Positions 8,164-17,890 of a stretch of 64,000 nucleotides of DNA are shown piece by piece (positions within the stretch are counted from its first letter, which is position 1; the number at the start of each line of letters is the position of its first letter). The position numbers and the translations under genes are program-made. The stretch is from an uncultured Rhodospirillaceae bacterium. Its GTDB lineage: Bacteria; Pseudomonadota; Alphaproteobacteria; Reyranellales; Reyranellaceae. The notes below the pieces were generated by a model. That model worked only from the letters and a program-made list of their open reading frames with translations, was not told where the DNA came from and did no database searches. The stretch spans positions 1 to 64,000 of the forward strand of contig CAMFGZ010000008.1 of assembly GCA_945952105.1 (NCBI GenBank). Reading direction: 5' to 3'.

Positions 8164-9837
8164 ATGAGCCAGTCCAACAGCGTCGGCCTGATCGACCTCC
8201 AGATCATGTGGAACCGCCTGATCGCCGTGGTGGAGGAGCAGGCGCAGACCCTGATGCGCACCGCCTTCAGCCCGATCGTGCGCGAATGCGGCGACCTCTC
8301 CGCCGGTGTCTTCGACCTGCAGGGCCGCATGCTGGCCCAGGCCGTGACCGGCACGCCGGGTCACGTGAATTCGATGGCCGAATCGGTGAAGCACTTCCTG
8401 CGCTATTTCCCGGTCGAGACGATGAAGCCGGGCGACGCCTACATCACCAACGATCCGTGGATGGGCACCGGCCATCTCAACGACTTCGTCATTACCACGC
8501 CGTGCTTCCGCAACGGCAAGCTGGTGGCGCTGTTCTCCTGCACCAGCCATCTCATGGACATCGGCGGCATCGGCTTCGGCCCGGACGCCACCGACGTGTT
8601 CATGGAGGGGCTCTATATCCCCATGCTGAAGCTGTTCGACCAGGGCAAGGCCAACGAGACGCTGATGGCGATGATCCGCGCCAACACGCGCCAGCCGGTC
8701 GACACTGAGGGCGACGTCTACTCCCTGGCCGCCTGCAACGATGTCGGCGCGCGCCGCCTCGTCGAGATGATGGACGAGTTCGGCATCGACTCGCTGGACG
8801 GGCTGGGCGACCACGTCATCGCGCGCTCGCGCGAGGCGGTGCTGGCCGAGATCGCCAAGCTGCCGAAAGGCACCTGGCACAACAGCATGACGGTCGACGG
8901 CTACGACGAGCCGGTGACGCTGAAAGCGGCTCTGACCATCTCCGACACGGGAATCCATGTAGACTTCAGCGGCACGACTGGCGTGTCGCGGCGTGGCATC
9001 AACGTGCCGCATGCCTATACGACGGCCTACACAGTGTTCGGCCTTGGCTGCGTGGTCTCCACGCACATCCCGAACAATGCGGGCTCGCTCGAGCCGCTGA
9101 CGGTTTCTGCGCCGGAAGGTTGCATCCTGAACGCGCCCAAGCCGACCGCCGTCGCCTCGCGCCACGTCATCGGCCAGATGCTGCCCGACGTGACCTTCGG
9201 TTGCCTGCGCCAGGTGGTGCCGGAGCGCGTGCCGGCCGAGGGGACTTCGTGCCTGTGGAACATCAACGTGCGCGGCCGCTTGAAGGGCGGCGAGGGCGGC
9301 AACTACGGCTTCGGCATGGCGATCACCTCGAACGGCGGCACCGGCGCGCGCGCCGACAAGGACGGTCTGTCGGCCACGGCCTATCCCAGCGGTGTGCGCG
9401 GCACGCCGGTCGAGATCGCCGAGACGCAGACGCCGCTGATCTTCTGGCGCAAGGAATTCCGGCCCGATTCGGGCGGTGCCGGGCGCACGCGCGGCGGCCT
9501 CGGCCAGATCATGGAGATCGAAAGCGGCATCGGCGAGCCGTTCGATTTGCTCGCCGCCTTCGACCGCATCGACTACCCGGCCCGCGGTCGCGACGGCGGT
9601 GGCGACGGCGAGGCGGGCGTGGTGGCATTGAAGTCCGGTCAGCCGCTGAAGGGCAAGGGCTTCCAGCTGATCCCCCCGGGGGAGCGGCTGATGGTCCTGA
9701 CGCCAGGCGGTGCCGGCATCGGCGCACCGAAGGAACGCGATCGCACTCAGGTCGCCAACGACCTGGCCGACGGCCTGATCACGAGCGAGACGGCTGAGAA
9801 GGTCTATGAATTCAAGCCGCCGCAGGCCGCCGAGTAG
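8164..9837 (+). CDS. hyuB: Hydantoinase B subunit
   Basis: A 557-residue HyuB/oxoprolinase-B-family protein. Characteristic features are the N-terminal GLIDLQIMWNRLIAVVEEQA, then GDAYITNDPWMGTGHLND near residue 90 and the FDLQGRMLAQA block. It is the partner of HyuA in ATP-dependent cyclic amide hydrolysis or carboxylation. ATG at 8164 is preceded by GAGGAG, which favours it over in-frame codons upstream that lie in the end of hyuA. The gap to hyuA is 10 bases and the gap to the TRAP binding-protein gene is 54 bases, consistent with one operon. Confidence 0.92.
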   Translation: MSQSNSVGLIDLQIMWNRLIAVVEEQAQTLMRTAFSPIVRECGDLSAGVFDLQGRMLAQAVTGTPGHVNSMAESVKHFLRYFPVETMKPGDAYITNDPWMGTGHLNDFVITTPCFRNGKLVALFSCTSHLMDIGGIGFGPDATDVFMEGLYIPMLKLFDQGKANETLMAMIRANTRQPVDTEGDVYSLAACNDVGARRLVEMMDEFGIDSLDGLGDHVIARSREAVLAEIAKLPKGTWHNSMTVDGYDEPVTLKAALTISDTGIHVDFSGTTGVSRRGINVPHAYTTAYTVFGLGCVVSTHIPNNAGSLEPLTVSAPEGCILNAPKPTAVASRHVIGQMLPDVTFGCLRQVVPERVPAEGTSCLWNINVRGRLKGGEGGNYGFGMAITSNGGTGARADKDGLSATAYPSGVRGTPVEIAETQTPLIFWRKEFRPDSGGAGRTRGGLGQIMEIESGIGEPFDLLAAFDRIDYPARGRDGGGDGEAGVVALKSGQPLKGKGFQLIPPGERLMVLTPGGAGIGAPKERDRTQVANDLADGLITSETAEKVYEFKPPQAAE

Positions 9838-9891
9838 GCCGGAGGCTGGATACGGGGAAGAGTGTCAACTGAGGGATCAAAGGGGGCTCGG

Positions 9892-10905
9892 ATGAAGCTG
9901 GGACGCAGAAATGCCTTGAAGGCGGGCGTGGGTGTCGGCGCGATGGCGGTGGTCGGCGCGCCGGCCGTGGTGATGGGGCAGGCGGCTCTCAAGCTGCCGC
10001 TGGCGACGGTGTGGCCGGACGGCAATTTCCACACGGTCAACGTCAAGCGCTTCGCCGAAGAGGTGAAGAAGGAGACGAACGGCGCCGTCGACATCGACGT
10101 GAAGGCGGGCGGCCAGCTCGGCTTCAAGGGGCCCGAGCAGATGCGCGCCGTGCGCGACGGTCTCGTGCCGATGGCCGACATCCTCAACATCCAGCAGATC
10201 GGCGACGAGCCGATCTTCGGTGTTGAGGGTATCCCTTTCATCTCGAACAACATCGAAGAGCTCAAGGTGCTGCACAAGTACCTGCGGCCCGAGTACGAGA
10301 AGGTGCTGCTGAAGAACAACCAGACGATGCTCTACACGGTGCCGTGGCCGACGCAGTACCTGCATCTCAAGGTCAAGGCCGAGTCGCTCGACGCGCTGAA
10401 GGGGATCAAGATCCGCGTTCCGGACAAGAACGCCCAGGAGATGTGCAGCGCCATCGGCATGGCGCCGGCGCTGATCCCCTGGGGCGAGACGATCGCGGCA
10501 CTGTCCTCGGGCGCCGTCTCCGGCGTGTCGACCTCGTCGGTGTCTGGCGTCGACGGCAAGTTCTGGGAGTTCCTGAAGTTCTTCCACCAGACCAACCATG
10601 CCTGGTCGTCGGAGATCGTCACGATCAACAACGACACCTGGAAGAAGGTGTCGCCCGCCAACCAGAAGATCATCGTCGACCTGGCCAAGAAGCTCGAGCC
10701 GGAATTCTGGGCCTCGTCGCTTCAGGCCGACAAGGACAGCAACGCCAAGCTGATTGCGGGCGGCATGCAGCTCGTGATTCCGTCGGCGGCGATGACCGCC
10801 GAACTCCAGAAGAAGACGGCGCCGATGATCGCCGAGTTCTACAAGCGCGTTCCGGCGGCGGAGAAGCCGATCAAGGCCTACCTCGCCGAAATGAAGCGCG
10901 CGTGA
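9892..10905 (+). CDS. dctP: TRAP transporter substrate-binding protein (DctP family)
   Basis: A 337-residue periplasmic binding protein of the DctP family. The N-terminus carries a twin-arginine-like export signal, RRNALKAG, followed by a hydrophobic stretch and a VVMGQA cleavage-site-like end. That suggests export of a folded protein through Tat, which is common for TRAP binding proteins. ATG 9892 follows an AAAGGGGG ribosome site; an in-frame GTG at 9862 is less likely. It captures the substrate for the DctQM permease encoded directly downstream. TRAP ligands are usually organic acids. Given the hyuAB neighbours, the ligand may be the cyclic amide or its acid, which is inference. Confidence 0.9.
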   Translation: MKLGRRNALKAGVGVGAMAVVGAPAVVMGQAALKLPLATVWPDGNFHTVNVKRFAEEVKKETNGAVDIDVKAGGQLGFKGPEQMRAVRDGLVPMADILNIQQIGDEPIFGVEGIPFISNNIEELKVLHKYLRPEYEKVLLKNNQTMLYTVPWPTQYLHLKVKAESLDALKGIKIRVPDKNAQEMCSAIGMAPALIPWGETIAALSSGAVSGVSTSSVSGVDGKFWEFLKFFHQTNHAWSSEIVTINNDTWKKVSPANQKIIVDLAKKLEPEFWASSLQADKDSNAKLIAGGMQLVIPSAAMTAELQKKTAPMIAEFYKRVPAAEKPIKAYLAEMKRA

Positions 10906-11486
10906 GCGGCCACGGTCCGAATCCCAATGCGGGCGCGCCGCAGCCGCTGCGCGCCTTCCTCGACGGGATCGACCAACTCGGCCGCCTCGATGGCTGGCTG
11001 GGCGCCGCCTGCCTGGTGGCGCTCACCTGCCTGATGCTGGGCGAGGTGCTGTTGCGCGCGTTGTCGGACATCTTCCCGTGGGTGCCGTCCGATATCCCCG
11101 TCGCTTGGGAATACAGCTCGTATCTGATGGCGGCGGCCTTCACCTTCGGCGCCGCCATGACGCTCCGTGCCGGCGGTCATATCCGCGTCACGCTGGTCGT
11201 GGCGCGGGTCACTCCGAAGGTGCGGCGCTGGCTCGAGACGGTCCTGGCCGCGCTTGGCGTTACCTTCTCGGGTTATCTCGCGGTAGCGATGGTGAACTTC
11301 ACCTGGCGGAGCTTCGCGTCGGACCAGGTGTCGATTTCCAGCGCCACGCCGCTATGGATTCCGCAAGCCCTCGTGACGTTCGGCATCTGTCTGCTGGTAA
11401 TGCAGTTCGTTGCGCGCTTCTTCCAGGCCCTTTTCGGCCTGCCGCTCGAGGACGTGAACATGCGGGCCGGCTCGGTCACGGAATGA
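10902..11486 (+). CDS. dctQ: TRAP transporter small permease (DctQ family)
   Basis: A 194-residue membrane protein with four predicted hydrophobic segments, the usual DctQ size and topology. The PVAWEYSSYLMAAAFTFGAA block is typical of the family. The GTG start overlaps the dctP stop as GTGA, implying coupled translation. It pairs with DctM in the inner membrane. A longer frame extending back to 10344 is a shadow of dctP. Confidence 0.88.
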   Translation: MSGHGPNPNAGAPQPLRAFLDGIDQLGRLDGWLGAACLVALTCLMLGEVLLRALSDIFPWVPSDIPVAWEYSSYLMAAAFTFGAAMTLRAGGHIRVTLVVARVTPKVRRWLETVLAALGVTFSGYLAVAMVNFTWRSFASDQVSISSATPLWIPQALVTFGICLLVMQFVARFFQALFGLPLEDVNMRAGSVTE

Positions 11487-11519
11487 CCGTCGAATGGCCT
11501 GGGGCGTGAGTTAGCTGCG

Positions 11520-12824
11520 ATGATCGAAATCGTCATTACAATGTTCGTCGTGCTGTTCGCCTTCCTGGCGGGCGGCCTGTGGATCGGCTGGACGCTCGCC
11601 GTCACCGGCACGGTCCTTCTCGCGATCTTCCGCGACATCCCGCTCGACAAGCTGCTGGCGCAGTACACCTGGAACATCCTGACGACGCAGGAACTGCTGG
11701 CCCTGCCACTGTTCATCATCATGGGCGAGATCCTGTTCCGGACGCGGCTGTCGCAGACGCTCTTCCGCGGTCTCTCGCCCTGGGCCGCGCTGCTGCCGGG
11801 ACGGCTGCTGCATGTGAACGTCATCGGCTGCACCATCTTCGCTGCCATCTCGGGCTCCTCGGCCGCGACGACCCAGGTGGTGGGCCGCATCTCGCTCACG
11901 GAGCTGCTGAAGCGCGGATACTCCAAGGACGTTGCGGTCGGCTCACTCGCCGGTGCCGGGACACTCGGGTTCCTGATCCCGCCCTCCAACATCATGATCA
12001 TCTACGGCGTGCTGGGCGACGTCTCGATCGCCAAGCTCTTCACCGCGGGCTTCATCCCGGGCTTCCTGCTCGCCGGCTGCTTCATGGGCTGGATCATGCT
12101 CCACACGGCGCTGAAGCCGGAGCTGATACCAGCGAGCGAGCGCAAGGTGCGCGTCGCCACCGCTGCCGAATTCCTGACCTCGGTCCGCGAGCTCGGACCG
12201 GCGGTGTTCCTGATCCTCTGCGTGCTCGGCTCGATGTATGGCGGCCTCGCCACGCCCTCGGAGGCCGCAGCGGTCGGCGTGCTGGGAGCGCTCGTGGTGG
12301 CCGGAATCCAGCGGGAACTCTCGCGGGCGGCCCTCAAGGCGATCGCCGTCGGCTCGGTACAAACCTGCGCCATGATCGCGCTGATCGTGCTCGGCGCCTC
12401 GATCCTCGGCAGTGCGGCGGCGTTTCTCGGCATTCCCGCGGCCGTCGCGGAGTTCGTGAAGAGCCTCGGCCTGTCCTCGTTCATGCTGATCGTGGCGCTG
12501 ATCGTCTTCTACCTGATCCTCGGCTGTTTCCTCGACGGGTTCAGCATGATCGTGATGACCCTGCCGATCGTCATGCCGATCGTGAAGGCTGCTGGCTTCG
12601 ATCCGATCTGGTTCGGTGTCTTCCTCGTCCTCGTGGTGGAAATGGCGCAGATCACCCCGCCGGTCGGTTTCAACCTTTTCGTGATCCAGGGCCTGACGGA
12701 CGACGGGCTCGGCTACATCGCCCGCGTGACGTTGCCCTATCTTGCGATCATGGTGCTGTTCACCATGGTCATCGCCGTTTTCCCCGACATTGCCCTCTGG
12801 CTTCCGCGCTACCTCAGCAGCTAG
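11520..12824 (+). CDS. dctM: TRAP transporter large permease (DctM family)
   Basis: A 434-residue, strongly hydrophobic protein with about 12 membrane segments. Family motifs include LFIIMGEILFRT near residue 62, the GSSAATTQVVG region near residue 112, and LIPPSNIMIIYGVLGDVSI, all characteristic of DctM. It is the Na+-driven translocating subunit. It lies 33 bases after dctQ and completes the DctPQM set between hyuAB and the ligase/dehydrogenase genes, so it is the likely importer for the pathway substrate. Confidence 0.92.
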   Translation: MIEIVITMFVVLFAFLAGGLWIGWTLAVTGTVLLAIFRDIPLDKLLAQYTWNILTTQELLALPLFIIMGEILFRTRLSQTLFRGLSPWAALLPGRLLHVNVIGCTIFAAISGSSAATTQVVGRISLTELLKRGYSKDVAVGSLAGAGTLGFLIPPSNIMIIYGVLGDVSIAKLFTAGFIPGFLLAGCFMGWIMLHTALKPELIPASERKVRVATAAEFLTSVRELGPAVFLILCVLGSMYGGLATPSEAAAVGVLGALVVAGIQRELSRAALKAIAVGSVQTCAMIALIVLGASILGSAAAFLGIPAAVAEFVKSLGLSSFMLIVALIVFYLILGCFLDGFSMIVMTLPIVMPIVKAAGFDPIWFGVFLVLVVEMAQITPPVGFNLFVIQGLTDDGLGYIARVTLPYLAIMVLFTMVIAVFPDIALWLPRYLSS

Positions 12825-12828
12825 TCTG

Positions 12829-12846
12829 CCCTCGGGGCAACGAGGG
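12829..12846 (+). promoter_or_regulatory. Hairpin covering the ribosome site of the glutamine-synthetase-like gene
   Basis: CCCTCG (12829-12834), loop GGGCAA, CGAGGG (12841-12846) form a perfect 6-bp stem. The 3' arm contains the GAGGGG ribosome-binding sequence of the gene starting at 12854. The stem could dampen or regulate translation. It sits between dctM and the ligase gene. No known riboswitch fold was recognised, so this is a structural observation only. Confidence 0.4.
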
Positions 12847-12853
12847 GAACTGA

Positions 12854-14218
12854 ATGGAACCGCGGCAGGTCAGGACGTCGGCCGATGCGCTGAAGATCGT
12901 CAAGCAGCGAGGCCTCACCCACGTGAAGGTGGGCGTCCACGACATCGACGGCATCCTGCGCGGCAAGTACATCCACGTCGACAAGTTCCGGTCCGCGCTG
13001 GAAGGCGGCTTCGGCTTCTGCGACGTGGTGCTGGGCTGGGACATGAACGACCAGCTCTACGACAACGTCACCTACACCGGCTGGCATTCGGGCTATCCCG
13101 ACGCCAACGTCCGCATCCTGCCCGAGACCTGCCGCGAGATCGCGACCGAGCCCGGCAACCTGATGTTCCTCTGCGAGTTCGTGGACAAGGCCGAGGAGAT
13201 CTGTCCGCGCGGCACGTTGCGACGTGTGCTGTCCCGGGCGAAAAAGCTCGGTTTCGACGTCAAGGTCGGCTTCGAATACGAGTTCTTCGTCTTCGCCGAG
13301 ACGCCCGAATCGATCCGCGAGAAGGGATATCGCAACCTGAAGCCGATCTCGCCGGGCTTCTTCGGCTACTCGGTCCTGCGCAATTCGGTCCTGTCCGATT
13401 GGTACAGGGACCTGCTCGCGATGTGCGAGGCGATGGACATGGGCATCGAGGGCCTGCACACGGAGACCGGCGCCGGCGTGCTGGAAGCCGCGCTCCGGGT
13501 CGACGATGCGCTGGCCGCCACCGACAAGGCCGCGCTGTTCAAGATCTTCACCAAGGTACTGGCGCAGAAGCGCGGCTGGCTCGCCACCTTCATGGCCAAA
13601 TGGTCGAAGGACTGGCCGGGCTGCGGCGGCCACATGCACATGTCGCTGTGGAAGGGCGGCAAGCCGGTCTTCTTCGACGAGAAAGCGCCGTATCGCATGA
13701 GCAAGACGATGCGCCAGTTCGTCGGCGGCCAGGCGGCGCTGATGCCCGAACTGTTGGGCATGGTCGCCTCGAACGTGAACTCCTACCGCCGCCTGATCCC
13801 CGGCTTCTGGGCGCCGACCGCCTCGACCTGGGGCGTCGAGAATCGCACCACCTCGCTGCGCGTCATTCCGGGCTCGGCCAAGTCGACCCGGGTCGAGTAT
13901 CGCGTCGCCGCTGCCGACGCCAATCCCTATCTCGCGATCGCCGCGGCCATCGGCTCGGGCCTGTGGGGTGTCGAGAACGACATTGATCCCGGCGAGCCGG
14001 TCATGGGCAATTCCTACGAGAAGAAGCACCCCGCGAAGTCGCAGCTGCCGCGGACGCTCATGGAAGCGGCGGGACGGCTCAAGGCTTCGAAGCCTGCCCG
14101 CGACCTCTTCGGCGACGCCTTCGTCGATCATTATTCCGCAACACGGGAGTGGGAAGAGCGGGAGTTCCGCAAGGCCATCACGGACTGGGAACTCGACCGT
14201 TACATGGAAATCATCTGA
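12854..14218 (+). CDS. Glutamine-synthetase-family amide ligase (PuuA/GMAS-like)
   Basis: A 454-residue glutamine-synthetase fold protein. It has the N-terminal beta-grasp (HDIDGILRGKYI), the metal-ligand segment GFEYEFFVF near residue 139, GLHTETGAGVLE, the GCGGHMHMSLWKGGK loop with catalytic His, and the NRTTSLRVIPG / VEYRVAAADANPYLA ATP and product regions. Its shorter length and sequence put it nearer the gamma-glutamylpolyamine or gamma-glutamylmethylamide synthetases than to GlnA; this is a judgement, not a proven assignment. It may glutamylate a methylamine or amino product. The ATGA-type junction (stop 14216-14218, next ATG at 14218) couples it to the alcohol dehydrogenase gene. Confidence 0.85.
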   Translation: MEPRQVRTSADALKIVKQRGLTHVKVGVHDIDGILRGKYIHVDKFRSALEGGFGFCDVVLGWDMNDQLYDNVTYTGWHSGYPDANVRILPETCREIATEPGNLMFLCEFVDKAEEICPRGTLRRVLSRAKKLGFDVKVGFEYEFFVFAETPESIREKGYRNLKPISPGFFGYSVLRNSVLSDWYRDLLAMCEAMDMGIEGLHTETGAGVLEAALRVDDALAATDKAALFKIFTKVLAQKRGWLATFMAKWSKDWPGCGGHMHMSLWKGGKPVFFDEKAPYRMSKTMRQFVGGQAALMPELLGMVASNVNSYRRLIPGFWAPTASTWGVENRTTSLRVIPGSAKSTRVEYRVAAADANPYLAIAAAIGSGLWGVENDIDPGEPVMGNSYEKKHPAKSQLPRTLMEAAGRLKASKPARDLFGDAFVDHYSATREWEEREFRKAITDWELDRYMEII

Positions 14219-15390
14219 TGCCATCCGCAACGGCGCTCGTCGGCAACTGGAACTTCCCGACCTCCATCCGTTTTGGCGCCGGCCGCATCCGTGAACTTCC
14301 CGAGGCCTGCAAGGCGGTGGGCTTGAAGCGACCGCTGCTGGTCACAGATCCGGGCTTGGCCAGGCTGCCGATGATCTCCGAGGCGACGCTGGCCTTGCGG
14401 AAGGCGGGCATCGAGGTCGCGGTGTTCAGCGACGTTAAGCCCAATCCCGTGGCGGCGAACGTCGAAGCGGGCGTGCGCGTGCTGCGCGCGGGCAAGCATG
14501 ACGGCGTCATCGCCTGGGGCGGCGGCTCGGGCATCGACACAGGCAAGGCCATCGCCTTCATGGCGGGGCAGACGCGGCCGCTTTGGGACTTCGAGAATGT
14601 CGGCGACTGGTACACGCGTGCCAATCCGGCCGGCATCCATCCCTCGATCGCCGTGCCGACGACCGCCGGCACCGGCTCGGAAACCGGCCGTGCCGCGGTG
14701 ATCACCAATGCCGAAACGCACACAAAGAAGGTCATCTTCCACCCGAAGATGATGCCGCAACTCGTCATCGCCGATCCCGAGCTGACAGTCGGCCTGCCTG
14801 CCAGGCTCACGGCCGGCACCGGCATGGATGCGTTCATCCACTGTTTCGAGGCCTACTGCGCGCCGGGTTATCACCCCTACGCGGAAGGCATTGCCGTCGA
14901 AGGCATGCGTCTCGTGAAGGAGAACCTCGCGCGCGCCGTCAAGGACGGCCGGGACATCGAGGCCCGCGGTCACATGCTGGCGGCGTCGCAGATGGGGTCG
15001 ACGGCCTTCCAGAAGGGGCTGGGCGCCATCCATTCGCTGTCCCATCCCGTGGGCGCCGTGCTGGACACGCATCACGGCCTGACCAACGCCGTGGCCATGC
15101 CCTACGTGGTGCAGTTCAATCGTTCGGCCATCGAGGAGAAGGTCGTGCGCCTCGCTCGCTGGCTCAACCTGCGCACCGCCACCTTCGATGGCTTCATGCA
15201 ATGGACGCTCGATCTGCGCCGCGAGGTCGGTATTCCCCATACGCTGGCCGATCTCGGTGTGAAGACCGAGCATCTCGACCGTTTAGCGGAGATGGCGGCG
15301 GTCGATCCCACGGCCGGCGGCAACCCGGTCAAAGCAGGGGTGCCTGAGATGCGCAGGATGTACGAGGCCGCCGTCGCGGGGAGGCTCTGA
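14218..15390 (+). CDS. Iron-containing alcohol dehydrogenase
   Basis: A 390-residue group III alcohol dehydrogenase. The NAD-binding GGGSGIDTGKA is near residue 100 and TTAGTGSETGRAAVI near 150. Metal-ligand segments are GTGMDAFIHCFEAY and HGLTNAVAMPY. It should interconvert an alcohol or hemiacetal and an aldehyde with NAD(P). In this operon it could handle an aldehyde or C1 product of demethylation, which is inference. The start overlaps the ligase stop by one base, and its own stop overlaps the following ATG in the same way. Confidence 0.9.
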   Translation: MPSATALVGNWNFPTSIRFGAGRIRELPEACKAVGLKRPLLVTDPGLARLPMISEATLALRKAGIEVAVFSDVKPNPVAANVEAGVRVLRAGKHDGVIAWGGGSGIDTGKAIAFMAGQTRPLWDFENVGDWYTRANPAGIHPSIAVPTTAGTGSETGRAAVITNAETHTKKVIFHPKMMPQLVIADPELTVGLPARLTAGTGMDAFIHCFEAYCAPGYHPYAEGIAVEGMRLVKENLARAVKDGRDIEARGHMLAASQMGSTAFQKGLGAIHSLSHPVGAVLDTHHGLTNAVAMPYVVQFNRSAIEEKVVRLARWLNLRTATFDGFMQWTLDLRREVGIPHTLADLGVKTEHLDRLAEMAAVDPTAGGNPVKAGVPEMRRMYEAAVAGRL

Positions 15391-17864
15391 TGTCCACCGT
15401 ATTCCCGACCCAGGCCCGCGTCGTCATCATCGGCGGCGGCATCATGGGCTGCTCGACCGCCTATCATCTGGCTAAGCACGGCTGGAAGGACGTAGTGCTG
15501 CTTGAGCAGGGGCGGCTGAGCGGCGGCACGACCTGGCATGCGGCGGGTCTAGTGGGGCAATTGCGCAGCGTCCAGAACCTGACGCGGCTGATCCGCTACA
15601 GCACCGAGCTCTATTCGAAGCTCGAGGCCGAGACTGGCCTCGCTACCGGCTGGAAACGATCCGGCTCGCTCATCGTGGCGCGCACCGAGGAGCGGATGAC
15701 CCTGTTGCGCCGCTCCGCCGCCATGGCCGCCGCGCAGGGCGTGGAGTGCGAGCCGCTGACGCCGCAGCAGGCCGGCGACAAGTATCCGATCATGCGCACC
15801 GACGATCTCGTCGGCGCGGTGTGGCTGCCGGGTGACGGCAAGGCCAACCCGGCCGACATCACGCAGTCCCTCGCCAAGGGCGCTCGCAACGGCGGCGTTC
15901 GCATCTTCGAGAAGGTGCGCGTCACCTCGATCGACACCGAGGACGGCCCGACGGGCCCGCGCGTCACGGGCGTGCAGACGACCGAAGGGGCTATCAAGGC
16001 CGAGATCGTCGTCAACTGCGGTGGCCAGTGGGCGCGCCAGCTCGGTCGCATGGTCGGCGTGACGGTGCCGCTCTATTCCTGCGAGCACATGTACATCGTC
16101 ACGGAGAAGATGGAGAACGTGCCGCGCGACCTGCCGGTGATGCGCGATCCCGACGGCTACATCTACTTCAAGGAAGAGGTCGGCGGCCTGCTGATGGGCG
16201 GCTTCGAGCCCGAGGCCAAGCCGTGGAACAAGGACGTCATTCCCGACGATTTCGAGTTCGGCATGCTGCCGGACGACTGGGACCAGTTCCAGATCCTGAT
16301 GGATAACGCGCTGATCCGCGTGCCGTCGCTGGAGAAGACCGGCATCAAGACTTTCATGAACGGGCCAGAGAGCTTCACGCCCGACATGAACTACATCCTG
16401 GGCGAGGCGCCGCAGGTGCGCGGCTTTTATGTCGGCGCCGGGTTCAACTCGATGGGCATCGCCAGCTCGGGCGGTGCGGGCATGGCGCTGGCGGAATGGA
16501 TCGTCGCCGGCGAGCCGACGATGGATTTATGGCCGGTCGACATCAGGCGCTTCGCGGGCTTCCACGGCAACGATGCCTGGCTGCGCAGCCGCGTCGCCGA
16601 GACTCTCGGCCTGCACTACAAGATGCCGTGGCCGCAGCGTGAGCAGGAGAGCGGCCGTCCGTTCCGCCGCTCGCCGCTCTACGATCGGCTCAAGGCGCGC
16701 GGTGCCTGGTTCGGCAACAAGATGGGCTGGGAGCGGCCCAACTGGTTCGCCGGCACTGGCAAGACGCCCGACATGAATTATGGCTGGGGCCGCGGCGCAC
16801 CCGGCGGTTGGTTCGATGCGGTTGCTGCCGAGCATCGTGCGACCCGCGAGGGCGTGACGGTCGCCGACGAGACCTCGTTTGGAAAATTTCTGGTGCAGGG
16901 GCGCGATGCCGAAGCCGTGCTGCAACGGCTTTGCGCCAACGATGTCGCCGTGCCGGTGGGCCGGACCGTCTATACCGGCGTCCTGAACGAGCGCGGCACC
17001 TTCGAGAGCGATCTCACCATTGCGCGCCTGGCCCGCGACAAGTTCCTGGTCATCACGGGCTCGGCCCAGCCGATGCGCGACATGGACTGGCTCGGCCGCC
17101 ACATGCCGGCCGATGCAAATGCCGTGCTGACCGATGTGACATCGGGTTGGACGGTGCTGTCGGTCATGGGACCGAAGAGCCGCGAGCTGTTGCAGAAGGT
17201 GAGCAAGGCCGATCTCTCGAACGAGGGCTTCCCGTTCGCCACGATCCGCGAGATCGGCATCGGCTACGCCACCGTGCTTGCCTCGCGCCGCACCTACATG
17301 GGCGAACTGGGCTGGGAGCTCTACGTGCCCGTCGAGTTCGCCGTCACCGTCTTCGAGACGCTGCATGAAGCGGGGGCGGGGCTCGGCCTGCATGACATGG
17401 GTTACTACGCCATCGAGACGCTGCGCCTGGAAAAGGCATACCGTGCCTGGGGCCGCGAGCTGACGCCCGATGACACGCCGTTTCAGGCGGGTCTCGGCTG
17501 GGCGGTAAAGCTCGACAAGCCGGGCGGTTTCATCGGCCAGAAAGCGCTACTCGAGGCCAAGGACAAGCCGCTCACCCGGCGGCTCGTATCGGTGGTGCTG
17601 CAGGACGGCGAGCCGCTGCTATGGGGCGGCGAGGCGCTGCTGCGCGACGGCAAGCCGGTCGGCGATCTCACCTCGGCGGGCTACGGCCACACGCTCGGCG
17701 CCTCCGTTGGCCTCGGTTACGTGAAGCGCACCGACGGTGCGGCGATCGACGCCGACTGGCTGGAGGGCGGCCGCTTCGAGGTCGATCTTGCCGGCACGAA
17801 GCTCGCGGCGAAGGTCTCGCTGCGAGCGCCCTACGATCCGGCAGGTGGGCGCATCAAACTCTAG
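15390..17864 (+). CDS. FAD oxidoreductase with GcvT domain (dimethylglycine/sarcosine dehydrogenase-like)
   Basis: An 824-residue two-part enzyme. Residues 10-400 form a DAO-type FAD domain with the GGGIMG motif (15-20) and GGTTWHAAGLV, in which His50 matches the histidine that binds FAD covalently in mammalian dimethylglycine dehydrogenase. Residues 440-820 form a glycine-cleavage T-type folate-binding domain, with GELGWELYVP as its marker. Such enzymes remove N-methyl groups and pass the C1 unit to tetrahydrofolate as 5,10-methylene-THF. The substrate may be dimethylglycine, sarcosine or a related N-methyl compound. The gene is coupled to the iron ADH by a TGATG overlap. Confidence 0.92.
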   Translation: MSTVFPTQARVVIIGGGIMGCSTAYHLAKHGWKDVVLLEQGRLSGGTTWHAAGLVGQLRSVQNLTRLIRYSTELYSKLEAETGLATGWKRSGSLIVARTEERMTLLRRSAAMAAAQGVECEPLTPQQAGDKYPIMRTDDLVGAVWLPGDGKANPADITQSLAKGARNGGVRIFEKVRVTSIDTEDGPTGPRVTGVQTTEGAIKAEIVVNCGGQWARQLGRMVGVTVPLYSCEHMYIVTEKMENVPRDLPVMRDPDGYIYFKEEVGGLLMGGFEPEAKPWNKDVIPDDFEFGMLPDDWDQFQILMDNALIRVPSLEKTGIKTFMNGPESFTPDMNYILGEAPQVRGFYVGAGFNSMGIASSGGAGMALAEWIVAGEPTMDLWPVDIRRFAGFHGNDAWLRSRVAETLGLHYKMPWPQREQESGRPFRRSPLYDRLKARGAWFGNKMGWERPNWFAGTGKTPDMNYGWGRGAPGGWFDAVAAEHRATREGVTVADETSFGKFLVQGRDAEAVLQRLCANDVAVPVGRTVYTGVLNERGTFESDLTIARLARDKFLVITGSAQPMRDMDWLGRHMPADANAVLTDVTSGWTVLSVMGPKSRELLQKVSKADLSNEGFPFATIREIGIGYATVLASRRTYMGELGWELYVPVEFAVTVFETLHEAGAGLGLHDMGYYAIETLRLEKAYRAWGRELTPDDTPFQAGLGWAVKLDKPGGFIGQKALLEAKDKPLTRRLVSVVLQDGEPLLWGGEALLRDGKPVGDLTSAGYGHTLGASVGLGYVKRTDGAAIDADWLEGGRFEVDLAGTKLAAKVSLRAPYDPAGGRIKL

Positions 17865-17890
17865 GAAGCAACTTTAGGGGGAGTGTGGGC

